The notes: a model not told the origin generated them from the letters alone. Shown: positions 51,312-62,899, numbered from the stretch's first letter. The stretch: 64,000 nt of DNA from Denitratisoma sp. (GCA_032027165.1 JAVSMO010000001.1:2295919-2359918), one strand, 5' to 3'. Numbers and translations are program-made.

Positions 51312-51878
51312 TCAGGCCAGCGCCGGCCGCAGCAACTCGATCTTCAGCGTGTCCTCGTAGGGCGGCACGTTGCACTCGACGACGTCGCCCATCGCGATCT
51401 GCAGCTTGACGCCGACGATGTTGGCGCGGATCGGCAGCGCGGCGACGCAGCGGTCGGCCAGCACCGCGATGCGCACCGTCGGCGCGCCGCGCCGCGAGAG
51501 ATAGGCCAGCACGCGCGCCAGCGAATGCCCCTCGTAGAGCACGTCGTCCACCACCAGCACCGTGGCGCGCGCGAGGTCGCGCGCCGAGAATTCGGCGTTC
51601 TCGGTAAGCTCGGTCTCCGGATGCAGCAGCGTCAGGTCGTCGGCGTAGCGCTTGAGGCGCAGGCCATAGCACGGCACGTCGAGGCCGTGCTTCGATTTCA
51701 GCCGCGCCTGCAGCCGTTCCGCCAGCGGCAGGCCGCGGCGGAGTATCCCCAGCAGCAGCGGATCGGCCTCGCCGGCGAGGAAGGTCGCCGCCTGCGCCGC
51801 CATGCGGTCGAGCACCGCCTCGACGGCGGCCGTGTCGTAGAGGCAGAAGCGCTCGCCGGCCACCTTTCCTTCGCTCAC
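51312..51878 (-). CDS. PyrR-like phosphoribosyltransferase
   Basis: A 188-residue type I phosphoribosyltransferase. The PRPP-binding loop is ATVLVVDDVLYEGHSLARVL, and YGLRLKRYADDL and ADRCVAALPIRANIVG are PyrR-type segments. The start is a GTG at 51878 overlapping the stop of the membrane-protein gene upstream (GTGA). It may be the uracil-phosphoribosyltransferase-type PyrR or a related enzyme. No pyrimidine genes lie next to it. Confidence 0.8.
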   Translation of the reverse strand: MSEGKVAGERFCLYDTAAVEAVLDRMAAQAATFLAGEADPLLLGILRRGLPLAERLQARLKSKHGLDVPCYGLRLKRYADDLTLLHPETELTENAEFSARDLARATVLVVDDVLYEGHSLARVLAYLSRRGAPTVRIAVLADRCVAALPIRANIVGVKLQIAMGDVVECNVPPYEDTLKIELLRPALA

Positions 51879-52282
51879 TGCGGCATGACCTTTTCCGAGA
51901 CGAGCCGCAGCCAGCCGCGCGCGATGCGGTAGAGCACCCACAGTCCGGCGCCGAGCGCGACGACCCACGCCAACGGCAGCCCGACGATAGTCAGTCCCGC
52001 CAGCACGGCGACTGCCACCCACAGCAGGGCGAACCAGAAGGTGCGGATCTGCCAGCGGAAGTGCGACTCGAGATACGTGCCGCGCGTCTCGCTGCGCTTG
52101 ATGTAGTTCAGCACCACGGCGATGAGCGAGGGCCAGCCGGTGAGGAAGGCCGTGACGATGAACGCGGTGCCGAGCAGGCCGGTCACGGCGCTGAAGGCAT
52201 GCAGGCCGTAGATGACGTGGGTCAGCGTCACCAGCCCTTGCGGCGGCCGGGACAGTCCACTCGCGTGATCGATGTCGGTCAT
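51875..52282 (-). CDS. DUF4870-like transmembrane protein
   Basis: A 135-residue integral membrane protein with three to four helices ([39 protein letters not shown]) and the motif [20 protein letters not shown] between them, typical of the small DUF4870-like membrane family. The ATG at 52282 overlaps the ubiD stop (ATGA), and its own stop overlaps the phosphoribosyltransferase start, so the three genes form a coupled operon. Confidence 0.78.
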   Translation of the reverse strand: MTDIDHASGLSRPPQGLVTLTHVIYGLHAFSAVTGLLGTAFIVTAFLTGWPSLIAVVLNYIKRSETRGTYLESHFRWQIRTFWFALLWVAVAVLAGLTIVGLPLAWVVALGAGLWVLYRIARGWLRLVSEKVMPQ

Positions 52283-53742
52283 AGTCCCAATTCCTTCCAC
52301 AATTCATCCACGCGCCGCTTCACCGACTCGTCCATGGCGATAGCGCGGCCCCATTCGCGGCTGGTCTCGCCCGGCCACTTGTTCGTAGCGTCGATGCCCA
52401 TCTTGCTGCCCAGCCCCGCCACCGGCGAGGCGAAGTCGAGGTAGTCGATCGGCGTGTTCTGCGCGATCAGGGTATCGCGCGCGGCGTCAACGCGCGTCGT
52501 CAGCGCCCACACCACTTCCTTCCAGTCGCGCACGTCGATGTCGTCGTCGACGACGACGATGAACTTGGTGTACATGAACTGGCGCAGGAAGCTCCAGATG
52601 CCGAACATCACGCGCTTGGCGTGGCCGGGGTACTGCTTCTTCATGCTCACCACCGCCAGGCGGTAGGAGCAGCCCTCCGGCGGCAGGTAGAAGTCGACGA
52701 TCTCGGGGAACTGCTTCTGCAGCAGCGGCACGAACACCTCGTTGAGCGCGACGCCGAGCATGGCCGGCTCGTCGGGCGGCTTGCCGGTGTAGGTGCTGTG
52801 GTAGATCGGGTTGCGGCGCATCGTCATGCGCTCGATGGTGAACACCGGGAACTCGGCCCGTTCGTTGTAGTAGCCGGTGTGGTCGCCGAAGGGGCCTTCG
52901 GCCGCCGTCTCGCCCGGGTGGATCACGCCTTCCAGCACGATCTCGGCGGCGGCGGGTACCTGCAGGTCCGAGCCGAGGCATTTGACGACTTCCGTCTTGG
53001 CGCCGCGCAGCAGGCCGGCGAACTGGTATTCGGAGAGCGCATCCGGCACCGGCGTCACCGCGCCGAGGAGGGTGGCGGGATCGGCGCCGAGCGCCACCGC
53101 CACCGGGAAGGGCTGGCCGGGATGCTTCAGGCAATGGTCGCGGTAGTCCAGCGCGCCGCCGCGGTGCGGCAGCCAGCGCATGATGACCTTGTCGCGGGCG
53201 ATCACCTGCTGGCGGTAGATGCCGAGGTTCTGCCGCGCCTTCAGCGGGCCGCGCGTGACGGTCAGGCCCCAGGCGATGAGCGGCGCCGCGTCGCCCGGCC
53301 AGCAGGTCTGGATGGGCAGGCGCGCGAGGTCGACGTCCTTGCCCTCCCACACCGTTTCCTGGCAGGGCGCGGAGGAGATTTCCTTCGGCGCCATGTTGAG
53401 CACCTGCTTGAGCAGCGGCAGCTTGTCCCAGGCATCCTTCAGGCCATGCGGCGGCTCGGGTTCCTTCAGCGTGGCGAGCAGCGCGCCGACTTCGCGCAGC
53501 GCCGCCACGGACTCGGCACCCATGCCGAGCGCCACGCGATGGGTGGTGCCGAACAGGTTGCCGAGCACCGGCACCGCGTGGCCCTTCGGCTTCTCGAACA
53601 GCAGCGCCGGCCCGCCCGCGCGCAGCACGCGGTCGCACACCTCGGTCATTTCCAGGCGAGGATCGACCTCGGCGCCGATGCGCTTCAACTCGCCGAGTTT
53701 CTCCAGTTGCGCGATGAAGTCGCGCAGATCGCGGTATTTCAT
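52279..53742 (-). CDS. ubiD: 4-hydroxy-3-polyprenylbenzoate decarboxylase UbiD
   Basis: A 487-residue prenylated-FMN-dependent decarboxylase of ubiquinone synthesis. It starts [20 protein letters not shown]. Family motifs include [14 protein letters not shown], the acidic segment [13 protein letters not shown] and [13 protein letters not shown] near the C-terminus. The length is typical of the enzyme. It needs UbiX-made cofactor, which is not encoded in this window. First gene of a minus-strand operon. Confidence 0.93.
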   Translation of the reverse strand: MKYRDLRDFIAQLEKLGELKRIGAEVDPRLEMTEVCDRVLRAGGPALLFEKPKGHAVPVLGNLFGTTHRVALGMGAESVAALREVGALLATLKEPEPPHGLKDAWDKLPLLKQVLNMAPKEISSAPCQETVWEGKDVDLARLPIQTCWPGDAAPLIAWGLTVTRGPLKARQNLGIYRQQVIARDKVIMRWLPHRGGALDYRDHCLKHPGQPFPVAVALGADPATLLGAVTPVPDALSEYQFAGLLRGAKTEVVKCLGSDLQVPAAAEIVLEGVIHPGETAAEGPFGDHTGYYNERAEFPVFTIERMTMRRNPIYHSTYTGKPPDEPAMLGVALNEVFVPLLQKQFPEIVDFYLPPEGCSYRLAVVSMKKQYPGHAKRVMFGIWSFLRQFMYTKFIVVVDDDIDVRDWKEVVWALTTRVDAARDTLIAQNTPIDYLDFASPVAGLGSKMGIDATNKWPGETSREWGRAIAMDESVKRRVDELWKELGL

Positions 53743-53876
53743 GGGTGCGAAGAAAGAATGGGATGCGGCCGATTATATCGGAAGCATCCCGTTCGCCTTT
53801 CGTCCCGGCGGATCGCTGGCCAGTTGTTGCGCCAGCCTCCTGCAGGAGGATCAAAAAACCGGCAAGCCGTTCGCAA

Positions 53877-55052
53877 TCAGTAACCGCCGCCAAGCGGAAG
53901 ATGTGAGCCTGATGTACCCGTTGAGGTGCCGGATGATGATCCTGTTGAAGTCCCGGTGCTTGTGGTCGCTCCGGCAGACGTGCCCGTTGAGGACGTTCCG
54001 CTCGAGGACGTGCCCGTCGAGGCGGTGCCGCCTGCAGTGCCCGAGGATGTGCCGGAGGCGGCCGCTGCCCGCCGGTAGCAATCGCGCAGGCAGGCTTCGA
54101 GCGCGTCGTGCGCCGCCTTCGCCTCGCTCACGGCCCGCTCGCGGGCGGCCGTCGCCTGATCCGCTGCCCTGCGTGCCGCCGCAGCTTCCTGCTCCTTCGT
54201 TTCGACGCGCCTGCGCTGCTGGGTGACTTCCCGCTCGCCGTCCCTGACCCTGGCGCGTGCATTCGACAGGTTCAAGGCGCTTCCGCTCCCCTTGGCGGGG
54301 GTACCCCCGGCCCGCCTGTTGAAATCCTCCAGTCTTTGCAAGTTGGAGCGGGCACTTTGCAGGCGTGCCTCGGCCCTGGCCAGGTTCTCGCGTTCGGCTC
54401 CCAATTCGCGCTCCGCCGCGGTCTGGCGATCGCGGGCGGTTTTCTCGTTTTGTTCGGCGCGATACTGGTTCCAGTCGGCGCGGAATGCAGCTGCGCTTTC
54501 CTTTTCGCATTGCCGGGCGCAGATCTCGTCGGTGATCGTCCAGCCCGGGCGGGGCACGAAAGGCCGGCCGCCTGCCGGCTCGTCTTTCGCGGTTGCGGGC
54601 GCGGCGCCTTCCGAGGCCGGCCCGCCCGCCTTCAATGCTTCCGCGGAATCCGGGTCGAGCACAGGCATGCAGGCTCGCTCGACCCTGCTCAGCAGATCCT
54701 GCGCAGCCCGTATCAGCGAAAGCGGCGGATCGAGCCAGTCGCTGACGACAAGCCGCTGCAGCTCCTGGCGGAAAGAAATGATCCATGCGCCGCAGATCAG
54801 GCTGTCGCTGCTGTACAGCAGCTGCATCATCGGCCCGCTGGCGCCCCGGGTGGTTTCGCCCTTGCTGGCGAAGCTCTCCAGTTCGGACTCGACCGTGTCG
54901 AAGGCGTTCTTGATCTGCTCCTGCGTCTCACGGTCCTTCGTCACCTTCTCGGCCAGCTTGTCGGAAAAACCGCTCGCCGCCACGGCGCCGGGCATCATCA
55001 GCAAGGCAAGCGACAACAGCACTCCACGACACAGGCTCAGGGTATTGCGCAT
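53877..55052 (-). CDS. Secreted coiled-coil protein with Ser/Thr/Gly-rich tail
   Basis: A 391-residue exported protein: signal peptide (GVLLSLALLMMPGAVAA), an N-terminal globular part with two or three Cys, a long Ala/Glu/Arg coiled coil (about residues 195-320; RQTAAERELGAERENLARAE), a CLRDCYRR motif, then about 55 residues of Ser/Thr/Gly repeats (GTSSGTAGGTASTGTSSSGT). Function not recognised. The tail looks like a flexible extracellular or periplasmic spacer. Confidence 0.75.
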   Translation of the reverse strand: MRNTLSLCRGVLLSLALLMMPGAVAASGFSDKLAEKVTKDRETQEQIKNAFDTVESELESFASKGETTRGASGPMMQLLYSSDSLICGAWIISFRQELQRLVVSDWLDPPLSLIRAAQDLLSRVERACMPVLDPDSAEALKAGGPASEGAAPATAKDEPAGGRPFVPRPGWTITDEICARQCEKESAAAFRADWNQYRAEQNEKTARDRQTAAERELGAERENLARAEARLQSARSNLQRLEDFNRRAGGTPAKGSGSALNLSNARARVRDGEREVTQQRRRVETKEQEAAAARRAADQATAARERAVSEAKAAHDALEACLRDCYRRAAAASGTSSGTAGGTASTGTSSSGTSSTGTSAGATTSTGTSTGSSSGTSTGTSGSHLPLGGGY

Positions 55053-55158
55053 GACCGCCTCCTTTGGTTTATTGTTGGGCGTTGCGACAATCCATTATAG
55101 ACAGCGAAAAAGGCTCCGCCCGGGATTCAGGAGCCGGGCAACGCGCAGGATCAGGGAC

Positions 55159-56064
55159 ATGAACGGACGCTGGCTCGTCATCGCCAACCCCATCTCCGGC
55201 CAGGGCCGGGCCATGCACCATCGCCACGAGATCGAGGCCGTGCTGCGGCGTCACGGCATCGCGTTCGACTTCGTCATCAGCGAACACCCGGGGCATGCCA
55301 TCGACCTCGTTGCCCGCGCCGTCGAGGGCGGCTGCCGGCAGGTCCTCGCCGTCGGCGGCGACGGCACGGTTAACGAGTGCGCCAACGGCATCTTCCGCCA
55401 GCAGGCCGCGCCGACATCCGGGGTCACGCTCGGCGTCATGCCCATCGGCACCGGCAACGACTGGGCGCGCACCCACGGCATTCCGAAGGACTACGCCGAA
55501 GTCGCCGCGCTGATGGCGGCGGGAACAAGCCGCCTGCACGACGTCGGCGTGGCCGAATTCGGCGACGGCTCGCGCCGGCATTTCGTCAACGTCGCCGGCC
55601 TCGGCTTCGACGCCCACGTCGTCGCGTCCCTGCCCGACCGCACGCTGGGGCCGCTGGCCTACCTGGTCGGCCTGGCGAAGGGCCTGCTCTCCTATGACGC
55701 CGTGTCGCTGGGACTGACTTTAGCCGACCGCAAGATCGACACCCGCGCCTTCGTGCTGTTCTTCGCCATCGGCCGCTACTGCGGCAGCGGCATGAACGTG
55801 GCGCCGCTGGCCGAGGTGGACGACGGCCTCTTCGACATCACGCTGGTGCAGGCGCTGTCGCGCTGGGAGGTGCTGAAGAGCCTGCGCAAGCTGTTCGACG
55901 GGACGCTGCTCGGCCACCCGAAGGTGATCGCCCTGCGCGAGGCGGAGGCGCGGGTGGATGCCGGGCCGGTGCCGGTGGAGGCCGACGGCGAGCTGATCGG
56001 CCATGCGCCGGTGCGCTTCACGATTCTGCCGCGCGCGCTGCGCGTGCTCGCCCAGCCGAAATAA
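55159..56064 (+). CDS. Diacylglycerol kinase-like lipid kinase
   Basis: A 301-residue enzyme of the DAGK/YegS family. It has the nucleotide-binding glycine loop VLAVGGDGTVNECANGIF, the N-terminal strand WLVIANPISGQGRA and the acidic segment PLAEVDDGLFDITLV. It phosphorylates diacylglycerol or a related lipid at the membrane. The ATG at 55159 follows a CAGGGA site. Single gene. Confidence 0.88.
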   Translation: MNGRWLVIANPISGQGRAMHHRHEIEAVLRRHGIAFDFVISEHPGHAIDLVARAVEGGCRQVLAVGGDGTVNECANGIFRQQAAPTSGVTLGVMPIGTGNDWARTHGIPKDYAEVAALMAAGTSRLHDVGVAEFGDGSRRHFVNVAGLGFDAHVVASLPDRTLGPLAYLVGLAKGLLSYDAVSLGLTLADRKIDTRAFVLFFAIGRYCGSGMNVAPLAEVDDGLFDITLVQALSRWEVLKSLRKLFDGTLLGHPKVIALREAEARVDAGPVPVEADGELIGHAPVRFTILPRALRVLAQPK

Positions 56065-56225
56065 TCCCCCGCTGCACCCCTCTAGCTGTTACACTGCGCG
56101 CCGCGCTGGCCTTCCATCAGTCTGTCTGCCGCGCGCCGCGTAATTCCCTTCGCGTCTTATTTCCCCCAACGAGATCCCGCCCAGACTGATCGCCGCCACG
56201 GCGAGGCAGGTCCAGGTAACATAAA

Positions 56226-57560
<1,335 letters not shown>

Positions 57561-57564
57561 AATG

Positions 57565-57592
57565 AAAAAGGCCGGCATGCGCCGGCCTTTTT
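57565..57592. terminator. Bidirectional Rho-independent terminator after rhlE
   Basis: AAAAAGGCCGGC-ATGC-GCCGGCCTTTTT is a perfect 12-bp stem with A-run and T-run. It lies between convergent rhlE and the small secreted-protein gene and can serve both. Confidence 0.93.
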
Positions 57593-57604
57593 CGTGATGT
57601 CCGA

Positions 57605-57853
57605 TTACTGGACGTTGAGGATCTTCATGGCCTTGCCCAGGGTGTCCACCGACTCCTGGTGCTTGCCGGCCTTGTGCAGGGTCTCGCCCTCGGCGCGCAG
57701 CTTCTTCACTTCGGCCATCTGCTCGGCGGAGAGCTTCGGGTTCTTGCCCATCGCCTCGTCGATCTTCTTCATGTCCATCGGGCAATGGAAGGCAAAGGCC
57801 TGGCTGCCGGCCAGGGCCAGTCCGCCCAGCAATGCAATTTTTGAAATTTTCAT
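57605..57853 (-). CDS. Small exported protein, unknown function
   Basis: An 82-residue protein with a signal peptide (KIALLGGLALAGSQAFAF) followed by HCPMDMKKIDEAMGKNPKLS and a helical Lys/Glu-rich body (EVKKLRAEGETLHKAGKHQE). The His-Cys-Pro-Met-Asp-Met start of the mature part could bind metal. The ATG at 57853 is supported by the GAGAGGAAACC upstream. Family not recognised. Confidence 0.75.
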   Translation of the reverse strand: MKISKIALLGGLALAGSQAFAFHCPMDMKKIDEAMGKNPKLSAEQMAEVKKLRAEGETLHKAGKHQESVDTLGKAMKILNVQ

Positions 57854-57970
57854 ATGGTTTCCTCTCTCTGTGGGTCCCGGCGAAGCCGGTACCTTCCCAG
57901 AATAGTCAAAACGTCCTAGAGTGCAAGCAGCAGGCCTGAAAACCCTGTTCACGGGAGTGGCAAATCGCGC

Positions 57971-58588
57971 ATGAATACCGAAGCATCCCCGCCCATCACG
58001 ATCCGCACGCTCACCGCCGGCGAGCGCGAGGCCGTCGAGCGCTTCTTCCTCGAGGAAATGGACGACATCGCCCTCTACTGGCGCTTCTTCCGCACCATGA
58101 CGCCGATGACGGTGCACGCCTACGTGGCGCAGATGCGCTTCGAGAACGGCTGCGTGGTCTTCGGCGCCTTCTACGGCGAGCGCCTGGTCGGCGTCGCCGA
58201 GCTCTCCGCCATCCCCGGCAGCGAGATGTGCGCGGAGAACCGCCCCGGCGCCCTCTCCTGCGCCGAACTGGGCATTGCGGTTTCGAACCAGCTGCGCCAC
58301 AAGGGCGTCGGCCGGGCGCTGCTCGACTATCTGCTGCGCCACGCCTGGACGCGCGGCCTGAAGCGCATCCAGCTCTCCAGCCTGCGCGACAACCGGCCCA
58401 TGCTCATCCTCGCCGAACGCCTCGGCTTCAAGGCGCTGCGCGAGGAATCGGGCGAGATCATCATGCAGGCGCTGCGCCCGGCCGACTGGCCGCAGGACGT
58501 GCCCTTCCAGCCCCAGCAAGCCGCGTCCGGCGCACCGGACCGCGAAGTCACCTGCACCGTAAAGGTCGTCAACGCCCGCTGCAACTGA
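57971..58588 (+). CDS. GNAT-family N-acetyltransferase
   Basis: A 205-residue acetyltransferase. The acetyl-CoA binding segment is ELGIAVSNQLRHKGVGRALL and the last core strand region is RPMLILAERLGFKALREES. The start at 57971 (MNTEASPPITIRTLTAGERE) fits the family. Substrate unknown. Its 3' end overlaps the end of the convergent formate dehydrogenase gene by 20 bases. Confidence 0.85.
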   Translation: MNTEASPPITIRTLTAGEREAVERFFLEEMDDIALYWRFFRTMTPMTVHAYVAQMRFENGCVVFGAFYGERLVGVAELSAIPGSEMCAENRPGALSCAELGIAVSNQLRHKGVGRALLDYLLRHAWTRGLKRIQLSSLRDNRPMLILAERLGFKALREESGEIIMQALRPADWPQDVPFQPQQAASGAPDREVTCTVKVVNARCN

Positions 58589-61256
58589 GCTTGGCCGCGC
58601 AGTACTTGAACTCGGGAATCTTGCCGAAGGGATCGAGGACCGGATTGGTGAGCAGGTTGGCCGCTGCCTCGACGTAGCAGAAGGGCATGAACAGCGTGCC
58701 GCGCGCGAGTCCCGCGTCGGCACGCGCCCGCGCCGAAACTTTCCCGCGCCGCGTCTCCAGCGTAACGAACTCTCCCGTCTTCCAGCCCAGCGCCGCCAGA
58801 TCGTCCGGATGCGCATCGATGTGCGCTTCCGGCTCCAGCGCATCCAGCGCCGCCGAGCGGCGCGTCATGGCGCCGGTGTGCCAGTGCTCGAGCACGCGCC
58901 CGGTGATGAGCACGAAGGGGTAGTCGGCGTCGGGCAGTTCCGCCGCCGGCCGGAACTGCGCCGGCACGAACTTGCCGCGCCCGTTCGCCGTCGGGAAGCG
59001 TTCGGTGAAGATCACCGGCTGGCCGGGGTCGGCCGCGTCCTTGCACGGATAGGTCACCGCGTCCTCGCGCTCCAGGCGCTCCCACGAGATGCCGGCGATG
59101 GACGGCATGGCGCGGCGCATCTCCTCGAACACCTCGCGCGGGCCGGCGTAGTTCCACGCCAGACCCAGCCGGCGCGCGATCTCCTGCACGATCCACAGGT
59201 CCTGGCGCGCCTCGCCCGGCGGCGCGATGGCGGCGCGGCCGAGCTGCACCGTGCGGTCGGTGTTGGTGAACGTGCCGGTCTTCTCGGCGAAGCCGGAGGC
59301 CGGCAGCACCACGTCGGCCAGCGCCGCCGTCTCGGTGAGAAAGAGGTCCTGCACCACCAGATGCTCGAGCGCCGCCAGGCCGGCGCGCGCGTGGGCGAGG
59401 TCGGGGTCGGACATCGCCGGGTTCTCGCCCATGACGTACATCCCCTTGATCTCGCCGCGGCAGGCCGCGTCGAGGATCTCCACCACCGTGAGGCCGGGCT
59501 GCGGGTCGAGCGGCGCGCCCCACAGCGCCTCGAAGCGCGCGCGCACCGCGTCGTCGGCGACGCGGCCGTAGTCGGGCAGCATCATGGGGATGAGGCCGGC
59601 GTCCGACGCCCCCTGCACGTTGTTCTGGCCGCGCAGCGGATGCAGGCCGGTGCCGGGGCGGCCGATCTGGCCGGTCATCAGCGCCAGCGCGATCAGGCAG
59701 CGCACGTTGTCGGTGCCGTGGGTGTGCTGGGAAACGCCCATGCCCCAGAAGATCATCGCCGCGGGGGATCGGGCATACGTGCGTGCGACGGCACGTATCG
59801 TCTCGGCGTCGATGCCGCACACCGGCGCCATCGCCTCCGGCGTGGCCGCCAGCACGTTGGCGCGGAAGGCCTCGAAGCCTTCGGTGCGCTCGGCGATGAA
59901 GGCTTCGTTCGTCAGTCCCTCGGTCACGACGACATTCGCGATGGCGTTCAGCAGCGCCACGTCGCTGTCCGGCTTGAACTGCAGGGCATGGGTCGCATGG
60001 CGCGCCAGCTCGGTCTCGCGCGGGTCCATGACGATCAGCGTGGCACCGCGCTCCACCGCGTTCTTCATCCAGGTCGCCGCCACCGGGTGGTTCACCGTCG
60101 GGTTGGCGCCGATCACCACGATCACGTCGGCGTGCGCCACGTCGGCAACGGGATTCGACACTGCGCCGGAACCGATCCCCTCCAGCAGCGCCGCCACCGA
60201 GGAGGCATGGCACAGCCGCGTGCAATGGTCGACGTTGTTGCTGCCGAAGCCCGTGCGCACCAGCTTCTGGAAGAGATAGGCCTCCTCGTTCGAGCCCTTG
60301 GCCGAGCCGAAACCGGCCAGCGCCTGTTTGCCGTCGCGGGCGAGGATGCGCCTGAGGCCGTCGGCGGCACAATCGAGCGCCTCCGCCCAGCTCGCCTCGC
60401 GGAAATCCGCCAGCGTGTTGTCGACCGACTTCGCCACGCCCGGCTTGCGGATCAGCGGCTTCAGCAGGCGCTGCGGATGGCGCACGTAGTCGTAGCCGAA
60501 GCGGCCCTTGACGCACAGCCGCCCATGGTTGGCCGGCCCGTCGCGGCCGTCGACGCCGACGATGGCGTTGTCGCGCACGCGCCAGGTAAGCTGGCAGCCG
60601 ACGCCGCAGTAGGGGCAGAGGGAGTCGATGCGCTGCTCGGCGACGGCCTCCGCCTTCGGCAGCAGCGCGCCCGTCGGGCAGGCCGCCACGCACTCGCCGC
60701 AGCCGACGCAGCTGCTCTTGCCCATCGGGTCATCGAAGTCGAAGACGATCGCGCCGCGTTCGGCGTAGCCGATGACGTCGTTCATCTGGATCTCGCGGCA
60801 GGCGCGCAGGCAGCGTGTGCACTGGATGCAGGCGTCGAGCCGCACGGCGATGGCCGGGTGCGAGGCGTCGGCTTCGGGCTGTGCGCGGCGCGGGAAGCGC
60901 GGCGCGCCGACGTTCATGCGGCGCGCCCAGTCGTCCAGCTCGGAATCGGCGCGCACCGCCTCGGCCGGCATGTCCGAAGCAAGCAGCTCCAGCACCATCC
61001 TCTGCGCCGCCACGGCGCGCGCGCTCTGCGCCTGCACCTGCATGCCTTCTTTCGGCGCGCGGCAGCACGACGGCGCCAGCGTGCGCTCGCCGGCGATCTC
61101 GACCACACAGGCGCGGCAGTTGCCGTCTGCGCGCAGCCCCTCCTTCCAGCAGAGGTGCGGAATGTCGACGCCGTGGCGCGCAGCCGCTTGCAGGATGCTC
61201 TCGCCCGCGCTCGCCTCGATCTCGCGGCCGTCGAGGGTGAATTTGACCGCGCTCAC
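58569..61256 (-). CDS. fdsA: NAD-linked formate dehydrogenase, alpha (molybdopterin) subunit
   Basis: An 895-residue catalytic subunit oxidising formate to CO2. The N-terminal [2Fe-2S] domain (HLCWKEGLRADGNCRACVVE) is followed by two [4Fe-4S] motifs (CIQCTRCLRACREIQ, CVGCGECVAACPTG), then the MGD enzyme core with its own cluster (LCPYCGVGCQLTW). The active-site residue is Cys in TRLCHASSVAALLE, not selenocysteine. The GTG start at 61256 overlaps the beta-subunit stop (GTGA). Tungsten or molybdenum cannot be told from sequence. Confidence 0.9.
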   Translation of the reverse strand: MSAVKFTLDGREIEASAGESILQAAARHGVDIPHLCWKEGLRADGNCRACVVEIAGERTLAPSCCRAPKEGMQVQAQSARAVAAQRMVLELLASDMPAEAVRADSELDDWARRMNVGAPRFPRRAQPEADASHPAIAVRLDACIQCTRCLRACREIQMNDVIGYAERGAIVFDFDDPMGKSSCVGCGECVAACPTGALLPKAEAVAEQRIDSLCPYCGVGCQLTWRVRDNAIVGVDGRDGPANHGRLCVKGRFGYDYVRHPQRLLKPLIRKPGVAKSVDNTLADFREASWAEALDCAADGLRRILARDGKQALAGFGSAKGSNEEAYLFQKLVRTGFGSNNVDHCTRLCHASSVAALLEGIGSGAVSNPVADVAHADVIVVIGANPTVNHPVAATWMKNAVERGATLIVMDPRETELARHATHALQFKPDSDVALLNAIANVVVTEGLTNEAFIAERTEGFEAFRANVLAATPEAMAPVCGIDAETIRAVARTYARSPAAMIFWGMGVSQHTHGTDNVRCLIALALMTGQIGRPGTGLHPLRGQNNVQGASDAGLIPMMLPDYGRVADDAVRARFEALWGAPLDPQPGLTVVEILDAACRGEIKGMYVMGENPAMSDPDLAHARAGLAALEHLVVQDLFLTETAALADVVLPASGFAEKTGTFTNTDRTVQLGRAAIAPPGEARQDLWIVQEIARRLGLAWNYAGPREVFEEMRRAMPSIAGISWERLEREDAVTYPCKDAADPGQPVIFTERFPTANGRGKFVPAQFRPAAELPDADYPFVLITGRVLEHWHTGAMTRRSAALDALEPEAHIDAHPDDLAALGWKTGEFVTLETRRGKVSARARADAGLARGTLFMPFCYVEAAANLLTNPVLDPFGKIPEFKYCAAKLSCSGR

Positions 61257-62899
61257 GGCTTCTTCTCCAGCTCGTGCGGGAAGAACTTCAACACCGAGAG
61301 CAGCGGATTCGGCGCCGCCTGGCCGAGGCCGCAGATCGAGGCGTCCTGCATGGTCTGCGCCAGCTCCTTCAGCAGGCCGGTGTCCCACGCCTCGCGCGCC
61401 ATCAAAGTCGCCGCTTTCTGCGTGCCGACGCGGCAGGGCGTGCACTTGCCGCAGGACTCGTGGGCGAAGAAGCGCATGGCGTTCACCGCCGCGGCGCGCG
61501 CGGAATCCTGCTGCGAGAGCACGACGATCGCCGCCGAGCCGATGAAGCAGCCGTGTTCCTGCAGCGTATCGAAGTCGAGCGGCACATCGGCCAGCCGCGC
61601 CGGCAGGATGCCGCCGGAGGCGCCGCCCGGCAGGTAGGCATACAGCTCGTGGCCGGGCAGCATGCCCTCGCAGAACTCGTCGATCAGCTCGCGCAGGGTG
61701 ATGCCGGCCGGCGCGAGATGCACCCCCGGCTTCACCACGCGCCCGCTCACCGAGAAGGAACGCAGACCCTTGCGGCCGTGGCGGCCCTGCGATGCGAACC
61801 ACGCCGCGCCGCGCTCGACGATCTCGCGCACCCAGTACAGCGTCTCCATGTTGTGCTCGAGGGTCGGCCGGCCGAACAGCCCGACCTCGGCCACGAAGGG
61901 CGGGCGCAGGCGGGGCTGGCCGCGCCTGCCCTCGATGGATTCGATCATGGCCGATTCCTCGCCGCAGACGTAGGCGCCGGCGCCGCGCCGCAACTCGATC
62001 TCCGGCGCCTGCGGAAAGGCGGCGCGCAGCGCGTCGAGCTCCTCCGCCAGCAGCGCCCGCAGGCCGGCGTATTCGTCGCGCAGGTACACGTAGATTTTTT
62101 CGATGCCCACCGCCCAGGCGGCGATGAGCATGCCCTCGAGGAAGCGGTGCGGCTCGCGCTCGAGGTAGTAACGGTCCTTGAAGGTGCCCGGCTCGCCCTC
62201 GTCGATGTTAACCGCCATCAGGCGCGGCGCGGGCTGATCGCGCACGACGCGCCACTTGCGCCCGGCCGGAAAGCCGGCGCCGCCGAGGCCGCGCAGGTTG
62301 GCGTGCTCCAGCGCGGCGATGATGTCCTCGGCGCTGCGGCAGCCGGTCGCGCAATCCTCATAGAGCTTGTAGCCACCGGCGGCGCAGTAGTCGTTCAGGC
62401 GGCGCGCGCCTTCCGGCAGCGGCGCCTCGGTGGCGCCGGCCGAGAGGGCGTAGCGCACGGCATGCGCGTCGGCCTCCTCGACGGGATTCCGCCCCACCAC
62501 CGCCAGCGGCGCGCACTCGCAGCGGCCGACGCAGGGCACGCGCTGCACGCGCACGCCGTCCCCCAGCGACTGACTTAATGCCGCGATGAGCTCCTCGCCC
62601 CCCGCCATCGCGCAGGCCAGCGAGTCGCACACCCGCACAGTCAGCGGAGGCGGCGGCGCCCCGCCTTCGTGCACGACGTCGAAATGGTGGTAGAAGGTGG
62701 CGACCTCGTACACCTCGGCGCGCGCGAGCTTCATCAGCTGCGCCAGCGCGGCAAGGTGCCCGGCGTCGATATGGCCGTGCGCATCCTGGATGCGGTGCAG
62801 GTATTCGATCAGCAGATCGCGGCGCGGCGCCCCGCCGACGAGGCTGCGGACTTCTTCCAGCGCGGCGGCGGGGACGGGACGGACATGGCGGCGGGACAT
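61253..62899 (-). CDS. fdsB: NAD-linked formate dehydrogenase beta subunit, NuoE-NuoF fusion
   Basis: A 548-residue diaphorase subunit passing electrons from the alpha subunit to NAD+. Residues 1-160 are a complete NuoE-like domain with four Cys for [2Fe-2S] (VCDSLACAMAGG, VPCVGRCECAP). The rest is NuoF-like: NADH site LRGLGGAGFPAGRKWRVVRD, FMN site NIDEGEPGTFKDRYYLE and the [4Fe-4S] ligands ESCGKCTPCRVGTQK. The ATG at 62899 is preferred. No separate FdsG gene is needed; the layout is like two-subunit FDH1 enzymes. Confidence 0.9.
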   Translation of the reverse strand: MSRRHVRPVPAAALEEVRSLVGGAPRRDLLIEYLHRIQDAHGHIDAGHLAALAQLMKLARAEVYEVATFYHHFDVVHEGGAPPPPLTVRVCDSLACAMAGGEELIAALSQSLGDGVRVQRVPCVGRCECAPLAVVGRNPVEEADAHAVRYALSAGATEAPLPEGARRLNDYCAAGGYKLYEDCATGCRSAEDIIAALEHANLRGLGGAGFPAGRKWRVVRDQPAPRLMAVNIDEGEPGTFKDRYYLEREPHRFLEGMLIAAWAVGIEKIYVYLRDEYAGLRALLAEELDALRAAFPQAPEIELRRGAGAYVCGEESAMIESIEGRRGQPRLRPPFVAEVGLFGRPTLEHNMETLYWVREIVERGAAWFASQGRHGRKGLRSFSVSGRVVKPGVHLAPAGITLRELIDEFCEGMLPGHELYAYLPGGASGGILPARLADVPLDFDTLQEHGCFIGSAAIVVLSQQDSARAAAVNAMRFFAHESCGKCTPCRVGTQKAATLMAREAWDTGLLKELAQTMQDASICGLGQAAPNPLLSVLKFFPHELEKKP

